Source of the DNA: Gammaproteobacteria bacterium
GTDB lineage: Bacteria; Pseudomonadota; Gammaproteobacteria; Steroidobacterales; Steroidobacteraceae
Assembly: GCA_028293765.1 (NCBI GenBank)
Contig: JAQGOG010000182.1
Span: 1 to 61,528 of the forward strand
Length of the DNA: 61,528 bases
Direction: 5' to 3'
Made by a program: the position numbers and the translations under genes. Below are positions 44,551-56,032 of this stretch, one piece after another (position 1 is the first letter of the stretch; each line of letters starts with the position of its first letter). The notes beneath the pieces are model-generated. The model had not been told where the DNA came from. It did no database searches and was given only the letters and a program-made list of their open reading frames with translations.

Positions 44551-44630
44551 CGGCAAGACCCGTGGCGGGCCTTTGACGGCGCGCCGGTCGTCCCGGCGGC
44601 CCCACCAAGGGGCCTTGAGTCAGGCGGCCC

Positions 44631-44681
44631 AATGGACGGCAGCGGAATCGATGCGGTTCCGCGACCGTCCATTTTCATTTC
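44631..44681 (+). terminator. Long hairpin, probable terminator of the small hypothetical gene
   Basis: aatggacgg (44631-44639) pairs with ccgtccatt (44665-44673). Inside it gcggaa (44642-44647) pairs with ttccgc (44657-44662) across a 2x2 internal loop. A T-rich stretch (tttcattt) follows. The remainder of the 600-bp gap up to 45153 shows no convincing gene. Confidence 0.5.
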
Positions 44682-45153
44682 CACTGCCCTGTCTCGACAG
44701 GCCACCCCTGCGGCTCCGGCGCCGATCTTTCGGCGGCTCCTGCGCGCAGGCCTATGGGGCGGGCCTGCAGATCCATGGCGGGGGTGCCAGCGGCTCCTTA
44801 CGTCGTCCCTGCCGCAGCCAGCTGCAGCCCGCTCGAGCCCGTCCACTGATACCGCTGCTACCCCTGCCTGCTCCCTGCGCAATTGTCCTGGCTGGCTTTG
44901 ATGTCCTGATCCGCAGTCATGTTAGGAAGCCGCGGGTTCGTGAACCATCGGACCAAAGCCCCCCGACTGGAGACCCAGATCACAATTCGCCATAACCGCT
45001 GGTTTCGCAGGGAGGCCGCGCGGCAAGGCGTCAGCCGGGCGCCGGTGCTGGAGCGATTTATGCTGCGGTGTGGCTCAAGACTCAGGCAGTGAGGCCGGCC
45101 CACCCAATGCCTGCCACGACAGTCTCATCTGACCAACTGAGCGGGTGCGTATC

Positions 45154-45636
45154 ATGGCAGCCATGAACGCACGGGACCTCATCGACAAACTCGCTCTCGC
45201 ACCGCATCCGGAAGGCGGCTGGTATCGTGAGGTTCACAGGTCAACGGCCCGTGTGGAAACGCAACGGGGTTCCCGTTCCGCGCTGACTACGATCTACTAT
45301 CTGCTCGAGCAGCAGCAGTCGAGCCGTTGGCATGTCGTGGAAGCGGACGAAGTCTGGCACTTCTACGCGGGTGCGCCTCTCGAGCTGCTCGGCTACGATC
45401 CCGGCACACGCCATCTCACGAGGCATGTGTTAGGTGACGTGCGTGCCGGAAAAGTGCCCGTCGCCGTCATTGCCACGGGCATTTGGCAGGCTGCCCGCAG
45501 CCGCGGAGACTATTCGCTCGTCGGCTGCACCGTTGGCCCTGGCTTCGAGTTCGAAGACTTCCGTTTCGTCGCGACCCTGCCTGGGCACGCGGCTCACTTC
45601 GGGTCTGACCTGGCGCCGTTTGCGCAGCTGCTGTAA
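45154..45636 (+). CDS. DUF985 cupin-fold protein
   Basis: Protein of 160 residues of the DUF985 (cupin_5) family. The opening LALAPHPEGGWYREVHRS and the barrel segments TTIYYLLEQQQSSRWHVVEADEVWHFYAG and FEFEDFRFV are family hallmarks. The His/Glu cluster suggests a metal site; some homologues are linked to sugar or polyol metabolism, but the activity is unsettled. Starts are possible at GTG 45145, ATG 45154 or ATG 45163. Probably monocistronic. Confidence 0.88.
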   Translation: MAAMNARDLIDKLALAPHPEGGWYREVHRSTARVETQRGSRSALTTIYYLLEQQQSSRWHVVEADEVWHFYAGAPLELLGYDPGTRHLTRHVLGDVRAGKVPVAVIATGIWQAARSRGDYSLVGCTVGPGFEFEDFRFVATLPGHAAHFGSDLAPFAQLL

Positions 45637-45716
45637 TCCAGGTTATCGCTGCAGCGACCGTCCGCGTCGTGACGCGTTCTCGTCTAGAATCGACGCAGCC
45701 TTCTGTCGGAATCCCT

Positions 45717-46043
45717 ATGAACCAGATGCCATTAGACCGGGAAAGCCTCCAGGTACTCCTCGCCAAGGTCCACGAGCGCCTGAGTGAGGCCGGCTCCGTC
45801 GATACGGCCTCCCGAGAGCAGCTCCGTCAGGTCATGGCCGACCTCGAGCGCGCCTTGGGCCAGGGTGGCACCGGCGGCGTTACGGGCGCAAAGGGCGCTG
45901 CAAGCGCTCCAGGCGTAGCGGGCGCCGTGGAAGCGAGCACCCCGCGCCTCGAATCGCTGGCGGTGCGCTTCGAAGCCGACCATCCTGGCCTGGCTGCGAC
46001 GCTCCGGCGGCTCATCGATCTGCTGGGCAAGGCCGGCATCTAA
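45717..46043 (+). CDS. DUF4404 family protein
   Basis: Protein of 108 residues. Two helical parts (LQVLLAKVHERLSEAG with a DLERAL helix, and LAVRFEADHPGLAATLRRL) flank a Gly/Ala-rich linker, the DUF4404 pattern found near rpoD and elsewhere in gammaproteobacteria. Function unknown. The ATG at 45717 is preceded by a weak cgga. It converges on rpoD; the strong hairpin at 46340-46378 probably ends both transcripts. Confidence 0.8.
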   Translation: MNQMPLDRESLQVLLAKVHERLSEAGSVDTASREQLRQVMADLERALGQGGTGGVTGAKGAASAPGVAGAVEASTPRLESLAVRFEADHPGLAATLRRLIDLLGKAGI

Positions 46044-46150
46044 AGTCACTGCGGGTCCGGGCACATCGGCCGAGAACACCCTCCTCAAGTCCGCCCAGCG
46101 TCCGCGAACAACTCTCGCCACCCCAACCGGCCTGCGTGTCGCACACTGCC

Positions 46151-46326
46151 AGGAGCGCTCGCCGAAAGCGCCGCAGCCTACGCGGCCCGGGCGTCTCTCG
46201 TTCAAACCGCCCTGCCGGACAACAGGCCCGCTTTTCGCCAGCAAAAGCCGCGCCTTTTGCCGGCGTGCCGCGCACCCTCTCGCAGGCGCGCTCGCTGAAA
46301 GCGCCGCAGGCTGCGCGCCCCGGGCG
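46151..46326. repeat. Pair of 43-bp direct repeats in the DUF4404-rpoD gap
   Basis: 46151-46193 and 46284-46326 are imperfect direct copies (both contain gaaagcgccgcag and end in cccgggcg). Between them gcaaaag (46241-46247) and cttttgc (46254-46260) form a perfect hairpin. No gene is evident in 46044-46339. Confidence 0.6.
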
Positions 46327-46339
46327 ACTTTCAGCCCAT

Positions 46340-46378
46340 AAAAAAGCCCGGTGTTCGCGCGAACACCGGGCTTTTTTT
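46340..46378. terminator. Strong bidirectional intrinsic terminator downstream of rpoD
   Basis: Perfect 13-bp stem: gcccggtgttcgc (46346-46358) with its reverse complement (46359-46371). An A-run (46340-46345) and seven T's (46372-46378) flank it. It can end rpoD transcripts on the minus strand and DUF4404 transcripts on the plus strand. Confidence 0.93.
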
Positions 46379-46408
46379 CAGCTCTTACAGGCCTTTTGGC
46401 CCATTCAG

Positions 46409-48562
<2,154 letters not shown>

Positions 48563-48685
48563 GATTAGGAGCGGGCGCGGTGGGCTAGCATTTCCCCTAT
48601 GTGCTGGCCAAAGAGGGCCAACTCAAGGGGCGCCAAAGCAAAGCGGGCAATTCTATTTGACAAGGGTGTAAACGCCAAATTCGGT

Positions 48686-50515
48686 TTATGAGCCGCCGCC
48701 ATCGCGGGGCTTCTTACGCATCATAAGTCTCTGAAATTCCATAAGTTCCTCCGGTTCGAGGCGAATTGTGCGACTTTTCTCCTCGAGGGCCTCCAGGCGG
48801 CGCGCCGCGGCGATATCCGCGAGTCTCACCAAAGCGCCGCGCAATTCCCCTGCGGCTGCCGCCGCGTCGGCGACGATCTCCTCCCGCTGCAGCAGCTTTT
48901 GGAGCGCGTCACCCCCCGGTTTGTCGGCCCATCTTTCAATAACCTGAGCTGGAATCTGCACGGGACGTTCCCGCAGATCGTCGAGAAGCTCACGCAGTAG
49001 CTCGATACCGGCTTCCTCGCACACCTCCAGCCCGGCACGCTCCTGCGCACTCACCTCCGCTGCGATCGCCGGAAATCGCACGAGCCTATCGATGGCCTGA
49101 CGGACGAGACTACCGCGCCCGGCACTGGTGCGCGTGCGGCCCTGAGTTGTTGTTCGCATCGTGGGCGACGGCGGTGGCGCTTCCATCGCGGTTCGCGACT
49201 GCGGCGCACCTGTAGTGCTCCACAACTCATTCAGCCGTTGAGGCGCAATACCTACGACGCCCGCGATGCGCGTCAGCAGAAGCTCCCGATACACCCCTTC
49301 CGAGAGCTTGGCGAACAGCGGCCGCGCGAGCTCCGAGAATCGTGCGCGGCCGTCCGCATGCGAAAGATCCGCCTGTTCAGAGAGCTCGCGCACGAGGTAC
49401 TCCGACAAGGGCAGCGTTGTCTCGAGCCGTTTCTCGAATGCCTCGCGGCCTTCTTCGCCGACGAGCGAGTCGGGATCGTGCCCGTCGGGCAGAAACAGAA
49501 AGCGGATCTCCCGTCCTTCGCGCGCCTCGGGCAACGCATGCTGAAGCGCACGCCACGCGGCCGCACGGCCCGCTCTGTCGCCGTCGAATGCAAACACGAC
49601 CTCGTTCACGAGCCGGAAGATCCGCTTGAGATGTTCGGGGGTCGTTGCCGTGCCGAGTGTGGCCACCGCATACGTGATCCCTGACTGATGCAATCGCACG
49701 GCATCCATGTAGCCTTCGACGATGAGCAGGCGCTTGAGGTTGGAACGCGCCCGCCGGGTTTCATACAACGCATACAACTCACGGCCCTTGTGAAAGAGGG
49801 CGGTCTCCGGGGAGTTCAGATACTTCGGCTCCCCCTGCTCGATGATGCGCCCCCCGAAGGCGATGACCCGTCCGCGCGCATCGCGGATCGGAAACATGAT
49901 GCGCTCCCGGAACCGGTCGTAATGCCGTTCGCCGTCGCGAATCTGGCCCCGGTCGCGCTCGATGATGAGGCCCAGATCCGCAAGCTGCTTGCGGTCCGCC
50001 TCATTGCCGCCGAAGCGCCTCAGCACCTCGTTCCAGGAGTTCGGCGCGAAGCCGATGCCGAACCGCTCGATGATCTGCGGCTCGAGCCCGCGTCGCTCGA
50101 GATACTGTCGCGCCCGTTCATCGCGCGCCAGAGTCTCGGAATAGAAGCCCGCGACACGCGCCATGAGCTCATACAGCGATTCGTCGGCCCGGTGCACGTT
50201 GGTGGCCGCATCGCCGCCCTCGCGAGGAACGTCGAGCCCGAGGCGCGTGGCAAGCTCTTCGACCGCCTCCGGGAAAGCCATCCTGTCGTGCTCCATCAGG
50301 AACCGCAGCACCGTACCGTGCGCCCCACAGCCGAAGCAGTGATAAAACTGCTTTTCGGGACTGACCCAGAACGACGCCGTCTTCTCACCATGAAACGGGC
50401 AGCACGCTTTGTACTCGCGTCCGGCCTTCTTGAGAGGCACGCGCAAGCCGATGACCTCGACGATGTCCGCCCGGGCGATCAACTCGTCGATGAAGCTTTG
50501 AGGGATGAGTCCCAT
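48686..50515 (-). CDS. dnaG: DNA primase DnaG
   Basis: Replicative primase of 609 residues that makes RNA primers at the replication fork. The N-terminal CHC2 zinc-binding domain has Cys39, His42, Cys60 and Cys63. The RNA polymerase domain includes the basic FGIGFAPNSW motif, a Toprim fold with LLIVEGYMDAVRL, and FAFDGDRAGR with metal-binding acidic residues. The C-terminal helicase-binding domain is present. Between the small membrane protein gene upstream and rpoD downstream, in the conserved order. Confidence 0.98.
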   Translation of the reverse strand: MGLIPQSFIDELIARADIVEVIGLRVPLKKAGREYKACCPFHGEKTASFWVSPEKQFYHCFGCGAHGTVLRFLMEHDRMAFPEAVEELATRLGLDVPREGGDAATNVHRADESLYELMARVAGFYSETLARDERARQYLERRGLEPQIIERFGIGFAPNSWNEVLRRFGGNEADRKQLADLGLIIERDRGQIRDGERHYDRFRERIMFPIRDARGRVIAFGGRIIEQGEPKYLNSPETALFHKGRELYALYETRRARSNLKRLLIVEGYMDAVRLHQSGITYAVATLGTATTPEHLKRIFRLVNEVVFAFDGDRAGRAAAWRALQHALPEAREGREIRFLFLPDGHDPDSLVGEEGREAFEKRLETTLPLSEYLVRELSEQADLSHADGRARFSELARPLFAKLSEGVYRELLLTRIAGVVGIAPQRLNELWSTTGAPQSRTAMEAPPPSPTMRTTTQGRTRTSAGRGSLVRQAIDRLVRFPAIAAEVSAQERAGLEVCEEAGIELLRELLDDLRERPVQIPAQVIERWADKPGGDALQKLLQREEIVADAAAAAGELRGALVRLADIAAARRLEALEEKSRTIRLEPEELMEFQRLMMRKKPRDGGGS

Positions 50516-50645
50516 GCCCCGCCTGCGACCAACTTCCGAAAGAAACCCACCATGGGCGTCAGTCGCCAGCGCGACGCGCCCTCGCCGGTCCGTCCGCCAG
50601 CGACAAGCCCCTGGCGCGAAAGCGCGGATATCCCTCTACATCGGG

Positions 50646-50990
50646 TCAATGCCGCAAAATCACCAACGCCACGAGGCAGCACAACAGTAGCGCCCCGACG
50701 GCGCCGGAGACCAGGAGCCGCAGGCGTTTCCGCCGGAATGTAACTAGTTCGACCCCTCGGATGTAGCAGCGGTTCCGCCGTATACCCAGCACTCCCGCGG
50801 TTACCAGAGACTCGGCGGCGTCCCGCTCAGCGTCACTCAGCTCGCTAAGGGGCACATCGTCGGCCAAATCGAGCGCACCACGCGCCCGGAGCTTCGCTAA
50901 CAGGCGCCGCTCGCGCTCGAACCTGCGGCTGATCGCGAGGCAGGTGAGGGCGATCCCGATGAGCGCCGCTGCGGTGGCAAGTCCCCTCAT
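50646..50990 (-). CDS. Small membrane protein of unknown function between yqeY and dnaG
   Basis: Protein of 114 residues with an N-terminal helix (about 3-18) and a C-terminal helix (about 92-112). Between them lies a charged domain with LADDVPLSELSDAERDAAESLV, which looks like a small helical cytoplasmic or periplasmic fold. The start at 50990 is uncertain and lacks a clear ribosome-binding site; a longer frame from 51062 is possible. Its place inside the rpsU-yqeY-dnaG-rpoD block is not standard. Confidence 0.6.
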   Translation of the reverse strand: MRGLATAAALIGIALTCLAISRRFERERRLLAKLRARGALDLADDVPLSELSDAERDAAESLVTAGVLGIRRNRCYIRGVELVTFRRKRLRLLVSGAVGALLLCCLVALVILRH

Positions 50991-51092
50991 GCGCCAGGCG
51001 CAGGACTTACGGGTTTCGCCAAAGCCCGAACCCCGTAGACACAGCGTGGGGGAACGCAGCATTGGAGGGCCGGCACCCGGGCTGACGTCCTT

Positions 51093-51536
51093 CTAACTGA
51101 GCTTCTGTTTGATCCGGGCGCTGACCGCGCCCATGTCGGCTTTGCCCTGGGCTTTCGCTTTCACGAGACCCATGACCTTGCCCATGTCCTTGATCGAGGT
51201 GGCGCCACTGGCAGCCACGGCTTCGACGATCAGGGCGTCGATCTCGGCGTCGCTCATCTGCTCGGGCAGGTAGGCCTGCAACACAACGAGCTCCGCCTTT
51301 TCCTTGGCCACCAGGTCCGCGCGGCCGCCGCTCTCGAACTGGGTGATGGATTCTTTGCGCTGTTTGATCATCTTCTCGAGCGCCGCCACCACCTGGGTAT
51401 CGTCCAGGGTGATGCGCTCGTCGACTTCGCGTTGCTTGATTGCGGCGAGGACCAGCCGGATCGTGCCGAGGCGCTCTTTCTCGCCGGCCCGCATCGCGGT
51501 CTTCATGTCCTCGGTGATGCGCTCTTTCAAAGTCAT
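51093..51536 (-). CDS. yqeY: GatB/YqeY domain-containing protein
   Basis: Protein of 147 residues, the standard YqeY length. The helical N-terminus (LKERITEDMKTAMRAGEKERL) and the tail region AYLPEQMSDAEID, then GATSIKDMGKVMG, are typical. The domain resembles the tRNA-binding tail of the GatB amidotransferase subunit; the cellular role is not settled. The ATG at 51536 starts MTLKERI, as in homologues; the longer frame upstream is ignored. Co-directional with rpsU 100 bp upstream. Confidence 0.95.
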   Translation of the reverse strand: MTLKERITEDMKTAMRAGEKERLGTIRLVLAAIKQREVDERITLDDTQVVAALEKMIKQRKESITQFESGGRADLVAKEKAELVVLQAYLPEQMSDAEIDALIVEAVAASGATSIKDMGKVMGLVKAKAQGKADMGAVSARIKQKLS

Positions 51537-51636
51537 AATAAAACCAGCGTGCCCAGACCGGCACCCTTCGAACGCAACCCGCGGTCCGCGACGGCCTGCG
51601 CAACCTGTGTAAGCTGCGCGCCGCACATGAGCCGTC

Positions 51637-51846
51637 TTACCGCGGAGCCCGCATGACGTCGCGGGACAGGCGCTTCATGTGGCGCTTGACCGCAGCCGCT
51701 TTTTTGCGTTTCCGCTCTTGCGTCGGCTTCTCGTAGAATTCGCGCCGGCGCAGCTCGGTGAGAATGCCGGCCTTCTCACAAGCGCGCTTGAAACGCCGCA
51801 AGGCGGCATCGAAATACTCGTTCTCACGAACACGAACGCTCGGCAT
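51637..51846 (-). CDS. rpsU: 30S ribosomal protein S21
   Basis: Ribosomal protein S21 of 69 residues, Lys/Arg-rich, with the standard opening [20 protein letters not shown] and the basic tail. S21 helps 30S subunits select mRNA. First gene of the macromolecular synthesis block; the divergent gene is tsaD, 76 bp away. GAGGT lies 5 nt before the ATG. Confidence 0.98.
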   Translation of the reverse strand: MPSVRVRENEYFDAALRRFKRACEKAGILTELRRREFYEKPTQERKRKKAAAVKRHMKRLSRDVMRAPR

Positions 51847-51922
51847 CGAAACCTCAACTCATTGATCGGAATGAGAATTTGCCCGTGCCCACTGCGACGG
51901 GGGGCGGGGATTCTAAGGCGAC

Positions 51923-52981
51923 ATGCGAATTCTGGCAATTGAATCCTCTTGCGACGAGAGCGCGGCCGCCATTTTGGACGCCGGGCGGGGCCTGCTCGCG
52001 CACGAAATCTTCAGCCAGATCGAGCTCCACAGGGTCTTCGGAGGCGTCGTCCCGGAGCTGGCCTCGCGGGATCACGTGCGCCGGCTGCTCCCTCTGGTAA
52101 AGAGCGCAATGGCGCGGGCGGACACCCGTCCGGAGGAACTCGACGGCATAGCTTACACGGCCGGACCGGGATTGATTGGGGCCCTGCTGACCGGCGCTTC
52201 CCTGGCGCGCAGCCTGGCCTACGCGTGGAATATCCCCTCGCTGGGAATCCACCACCTCGAGGGCCACCTCCTGGCACCGCTGCTCGAGCCGGAGCCGCCG
52301 CCCTTTCCGCATGTCGCGCTGCTCGTCTCGGGCGGGCATACGATGCTGATCGAGGTGCAGGCGATCGGGAGTTATCAACTGCTCGGCGAAACTCGCGATG
52401 ACGCTGCTGGCGAAGCTTTCGACAAAACGGCGAAGCTGCTGGGTCTGCCCTATCCAGGAGGCCCGGAGCTGGCTCGTCTGGCGGATAAAGGGACTCCCGG
52501 CACGTTCACCTTTCCCCGTCCCATGCTCGACCGCCCCGGACTCGAGTTCAGCTTCTCGGGCCTGAAGACCGCAGTGCTGCATGCCCTGCGGGGACGCGAG
52601 CTGACGGATGCGATTCGGGCGGATGTGGCGCAAGGGGTACAGCTCGCCATCGTCGAGACGCTTACCGCAAAGGCGCTTCGCGCACTTGAACAAACGGGGC
52701 TGGATACCCTGGTCGTTTCGGGAGGTGTCAGCGCAAACCGCAGCCTGCGGGCGCGGCTTGCCGAAGCAGTCCGCCGTCAGGGCGCGCGCGTGTACTATCC
52801 CCGCATTGAGTTCTGTACCGACAATGCAGCAATGATCGCGGTAGCCGGTCTCGCGCGCCTGGCGGCCGGCCAGCACGACGGGCTCGCCATTCAGGCGCGA
52901 GCGCGCTGGCCGCTGGAATCCCTGCAGCCGGTCGCGAGCTTCAATCCGTTGCATTTGTTGAATCTCTCTAAACATCCATGA
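51923..52981 (+). CDS. tsaD: tRNA N6-threonylcarbamoyladenosine synthase subunit TsaD
   Basis: Catalytic subunit of 352 residues (Gcp/Kae1 family) that transfers threonylcarbamoyl to A37 of ANN-decoding tRNAs, working with TsaB, TsaC and TsaE. The metal-binding His111 and His115 are in [11 protein letters not shown]. The ATP-binding ASKHA elements include [20 protein letters not shown] and [12 protein letters not shown]. Divergent from rpsU in the common gammaproteobacterial layout. The stop overlaps the folB start as ATGA. Confidence 0.98.
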   Translation: MRILAIESSCDESAAAILDAGRGLLAHEIFSQIELHRVFGGVVPELASRDHVRRLLPLVKSAMARADTRPEELDGIAYTAGPGLIGALLTGASLARSLAYAWNIPSLGIHHLEGHLLAPLLEPEPPPFPHVALLVSGGHTMLIEVQAIGSYQLLGETRDDAAGEAFDKTAKLLGLPYPGGPELARLADKGTPGTFTFPRPMLDRPGLEFSFSGLKTAVLHALRGRELTDAIRADVAQGVQLAIVETLTAKALRALEQTGLDTLVVSGGVSANRSLRARLAEAVRRQGARVYYPRIEFCTDNAAMIAVAGLARLAAGQHDGLAIQARARWPLESLQPVASFNPLHLLNLSKHP

Positions 52982-53394
52982 CGAGCCCGTTGTATTCCGG
53001 CGATCGAGTTTTCCTGCGCGGCCTCACCGCCGAATGCGTGATTGGCTTCATCGAGTGGGAGCGCCGCGTCCGACAGACCGTCGTCATCGATCTCGAGGTG
53101 CCGGTGGACTGCCGGCGCGCGGCTGAGACGGATGACGTCGCAGACACGGTCGACTACAAGAAAGTGGCGAAGCGGACCCTGGCGTTCGTCGAGGCGTCCG
53201 AATTCAAACTCGTCGAGACGCTGGCCCATCGCCTCGCGATGCTCATTCTCGAGGAGTTCGGCATCGAGTGGGTGCGGCTCTCGGTCAACAAGCCAGGCGC
53301 CATCCGCGACTCGCGCGATGTGGGTGTCACGATCGAGCGCACCCGCGGCGATCTTTCGCCCACTATTGCCGCCCGCGTCCAGGAGCCTCAGTGA
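52978..53394 (+). CDS. folB: Dihydroneopterin aldolase FolB
   Basis: Folate pathway enzyme of 138 residues that converts 7,8-dihydroneopterin to 6-hydroxymethyl-dihydropterin and glycolaldehyde. Family motifs: [14 protein letters not shown] near the N-terminus, DYKKVAKR in the middle (the conserved Tyr), [12 protein letters not shown] with the pterin-binding Glu, and [11 protein letters not shown] with the catalytic Lys. Translationally coupled to tsaD by ATGA, and followed by folK after 120 bp. Confidence 0.96.
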   Translation: MTSPLYSGDRVFLRGLTAECVIGFIEWERRVRQTVVIDLEVPVDCRRAAETDDVADTVDYKKVAKRTLAFVEASEFKLVETLAHRLAMLILEEFGIEWVRLSVNKPGAIRDSRDVGVTIERTRGDLSPTIAARVQEPQ

Positions 53395-53514
53395 AGTCAA
53401 TTCGCCGGCTCTGCGCAACCACGCACGGCCATTGCCGCCGCAACCAAGCAGACCGCGGCCGCATGCGCCCAATGCGTAGCACGCTGGCCGCTCACGCTGA
53501 CTACTAGACTTACT

Positions 53515-54042
53515 GTGCCTACCGTCTATGTTGCCGTGGGCAGTAACGTCAAGCCCGAACACAACCTCGCTTTGGCATCAGGCGAGTTGCAGCGCGAATT
53601 TCCGGGAGTGCGCTTCTCGCCGTGGTATCGCAATCACGCGGTGGGATTCGAGGGCGAGGATTTCATCAACTCCGTTGCCGGTTTCACGACGGATCTCTCT
53701 CTGCACGACGTGCTCGCACGATTGCACACGATCGAGACACTGTGCGGACGTCCGCGCGATGCGCCTCGTTGGGCGCCGCGCTCCATGGATCTCGACGTCC
53801 TACTCTACGGCGATCTCGTGCTCGATGAGCCGCGCCTGAAGCTGCCTCGGCCCGACTTGCTGAAGCGAGCATTCATGCTCGGTCCGCTCGCGGCCCTGGC
53901 GCCTGAGCTGGTGCACCCCACGGAAAAGGTGACGATAGATGAGTTGTGGCAACGCTTCGATCGCGCAGCCCATCCGCTCGTGGAAGTAGAGCCTACCAGC
54001 CCACGCTTCGACCGCCATCTACCGCCAGAATCTGGCCGGTGA
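53515..54042 (+). CDS. folK: 2-amino-4-hydroxy-6-hydroxymethyldihydropteridine diphosphokinase FolK
   Basis: Pyrophosphokinase of 175 residues that activates 6-hydroxymethyl-dihydropterin with ATP, the step after FolB. The signature is clear: VYVAVGSNVKPEHNL at the start, RPRDAPRWAPRSMDLDVLLYG (cited in part) with the metal-binding Asp pair, and LPRPDLLKRAFMLGPLAALAP. GTG start at 53515. The 3' end overlaps the converging pteridine reductase gene by 50 nt. Confidence 0.96.
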   Translation: MPTVYVAVGSNVKPEHNLALASGELQREFPGVRFSPWYRNHAVGFEGEDFINSVAGFTTDLSLHDVLARLHTIETLCGRPRDAPRWAPRSMDLDVLLYGDLVLDEPRLKLPRPDLLKRAFMLGPLAALAPELVHPTEKVTIDELWQRFDRAAHPLVEVEPTSPRFDRHLPPESGR

Positions 54043-54796
54043 CGTATGGTGCTTCGGCGGCGAAAAACAGCGCGGCGCGCGCGACATCCGACGCTGACCC
54101 CATCCGTTTGAGCGCCGTGCGATCGATGATCTCTTCCTGCAGCGCCTTGTCCAGCCCATCCTCCGGCCACAACACCGGGCCGGGTGCGATGGCATTCACG
54201 CGCACATGCGGACCCAGCTCGCGCGCAAGAGACTTCGTCATCATGATGAGCCCCGCCTTCGCGATGCTGTACACAGGGTGGCGGCGCAGGGGGCGCAGGC
54301 CGTGAATATCTGCGAGATTGAGGATGAGGCCGTGACTGGCATGCAACGCTGGCGCCGCCGCCTGAGAGAGGAACAGCGGTGCCTTGAGATTGGTGCCGAT
54401 GAGATCGTCCCAGTCCACCTCCGCGATGTCTCCGACCGGCGTCGGATAGAAGGACGAAGCATTGTTCACCAGGATATCGAGCCCCCCGAAGGCCTTCACA
54501 GCCGATTCGGCCAGGGCGGGCAACCTCCCGATCTCGAGAAGATCGCCGTCTACGAGGGTCGCGGAACCCGGCCGCACATCGTTCAACTCTCGGGCAAGTT
54601 CCGCCGCGTCTTCCGCGGAGCTTCGAAAGTGAAGCACGACATTGGCGCCAGCCGCATGCAACATACGGGCGACGGTGGCGCCCACGCGTCTCGCGGCACC
54701 GGTGATCAGTGCCGCCTTGCCGGCCAGCCTGGTATCCGGATGGGCAGTGCGCGAATCGCCGTCGTGAGGATCAGGGGTCTGTGCATCGTTTGGCAT
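53993..54796 (-). CDS. Pteridine reductase (SDR family, FolM/PTR1-like)
   Basis: Short-chain dehydrogenase of 267 residues. The cofactor motif TGAARRVG has Arg in place of the usual Gly, as in pteridine reductases that use NADPH to reduce biopterin or dihydrofolate. NNASSFYPTPVG follows the NNAG position, and the catalytic pair is in YSIAK. Its place against folB and folK supports a folate/pterin role. It converges on folK with a 50-nt overlap and diverges from the MidA-type gene with 11 bp between starts. Confidence 0.92.
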   Translation of the reverse strand: MPNDAQTPDPHDGDSRTAHPDTRLAGKAALITGAARRVGATVARMLHAAGANVVLHFRSSAEDAAELARELNDVRPGSATLVDGDLLEIGRLPALAESAVKAFGGLDILVNNASSFYPTPVGDIAEVDWDDLIGTNLKAPLFLSQAAAPALHASHGLILNLADIHGLRPLRRHPVYSIAKAGLIMMTKSLARELGPHVRVNAIAPGPVLWPEDGLDKALQEEIIDRTALKRMGSASDVARAALFFAAEAPYVTGQILAVDGGRSVGW

Positions 54797-54807
54797 GGGG
54801 TCCGATT

Positions 54808-55992
54808 ATGACCTCATCCGTACCGCGCTCAATCCTCCCGCCACTTTCCGCAGACGAGAAACAGCATTCAGATGCCGTTGCGGCGCTGCTGAGGGAGCAA
54901 ATCGTCGCAGCCGGCGGCTGGCTGTCATTCGAACGCTTCATGGAGCTGGCGCTCTACGCTCCCGGGCTGGGCTACTACAGCGCCGGCAGCGTCAAAATTG
55001 GCGCGGCCGGCGACTTTGTCACGGCTCCCGAAGTCTCGGATTTGTTCAGCCGCTGTGTCGCGCGACAATGCGCGGAAGTCTTATCCGTCACCGGCGGTGA
55101 CATCCTGGAGCTCGGTGCGGGCACGGGTCGAATGGCGGCTACGGTGCTCGAATCGCTCGCCGCGGCGGGCGTGCTCCCGGACCGGTACTACATTCTCGAA
55201 GTGAGCGCCGATCTCGCCGAGCGCCAACGCGAGCGCCTGCGCACATTGCCGCAGGACTTGCGTGACCGGGTGGTTTGGCTCGAGCGACTCCCGGAGCGCC
55301 CCATCCGCGGCGTCATCCTTGCGAACGAAGTGTTGGATGCGCTTGCGTGCCAGAGATTTGTGGTGCAATTGGGAGGCGAGATCCGCGAGTCGGGCGTGTC
55401 GCTTGCCGAGGGTTCCTTCGTTGAGCGCGCGTCAGCGCCTCATCCCGCGCTGGCCGGCGCCTGCGAGGCTTTGCTTCACGAGCTCCCGCAACCTCTGCCC
55501 GAGGGCTACACCTCGGAGGTGTGTCTGCGGCTCGAGCCCTGGATCGCGAGTGTCGGCGAGTGCCTCGAGCGCGGCGCCGTCCTGCTGTTCGATTACGGCC
55601 TGCCTCGTTCTCACTACTACCATCCCCAGCGCGTGAGCGGCACCCTTCGCTGTCATTTCAAACAGCTCGCGCACGATGACCCCTATGTCAATGTCGGAGT
55701 GCAGGACATCACGGCCTGGGTCGACTTCACACGCGTGGCCGAGGCCGCGGTCGCCGCAGGTCTCGATGTAACGGGCTTCGGCACGCAGGCTGCGTTCTTG
55801 CTGGCGACGGGCATCGAGAGTTTCGCGGCCGAAGCAAGCGGGACTGTCGAGCATGCGCGCCGCGCCGGCGAAGCGCGTCGGTTGCTCATGCCGGGCGAGA
55901 TGGGCGAAGCCTTCAAAGTCATGGCGCTGACGCGCAATTACGCTGCCCCGCTGGGCGGCTTCTCCCTTCAGGATCTGCGCCACTCACTGTGA
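54808..55992 (+). CDS. MidA/NDUFAF7-type SAM-dependent methyltransferase
   Basis: Methyltransferase of 394 residues of the family of mitochondrial NDUFAF7, which methylates an arginine of a complex I subunit. The bacterial role is less clear. The conserved N-terminus is present (FMELALYAPGLGYYS, then GDFVTAPEVSDLF), with SAM motif I LELGAGTGRMA and GVILANEVLDALAC. The ATG at 54808 starts only 11 bp from the divergent pteridine reductase start, so they share a promoter region. uppP follows 40 bp downstream. Confidence 0.93.
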   Translation: MTSSVPRSILPPLSADEKQHSDAVAALLREQIVAAGGWLSFERFMELALYAPGLGYYSAGSVKIGAAGDFVTAPEVSDLFSRCVARQCAEVLSVTGGDILELGAGTGRMAATVLESLAAAGVLPDRYYILEVSADLAERQRERLRTLPQDLRDRVVWLERLPERPIRGVILANEVLDALACQRFVVQLGGEIRESGVSLAEGSFVERASAPHPALAGACEALLHELPQPLPEGYTSEVCLRLEPWIASVGECLERGAVLLFDYGLPRSHYYHPQRVSGTLRCHFKQLAHDDPYVNVGVQDITAWVDFTRVAEAAVAAGLDVTGFGTQAAFLLATGIESFAAEASGTVEHARRAGEARRLLMPGEMGEAFKVMALTRNYAAPLGGFSLQDLRHSL

Positions 55993-56032
55993 CGCGATAA
56001 CATACTCACCGTTCACTCCAGCGAGAATTCAC

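Noticed and set aside
49688..50743. 351-codon plus-strand frame opposite dnaG
   Set aside because: Shadow of dnaG; no start signal or recognisable domain.
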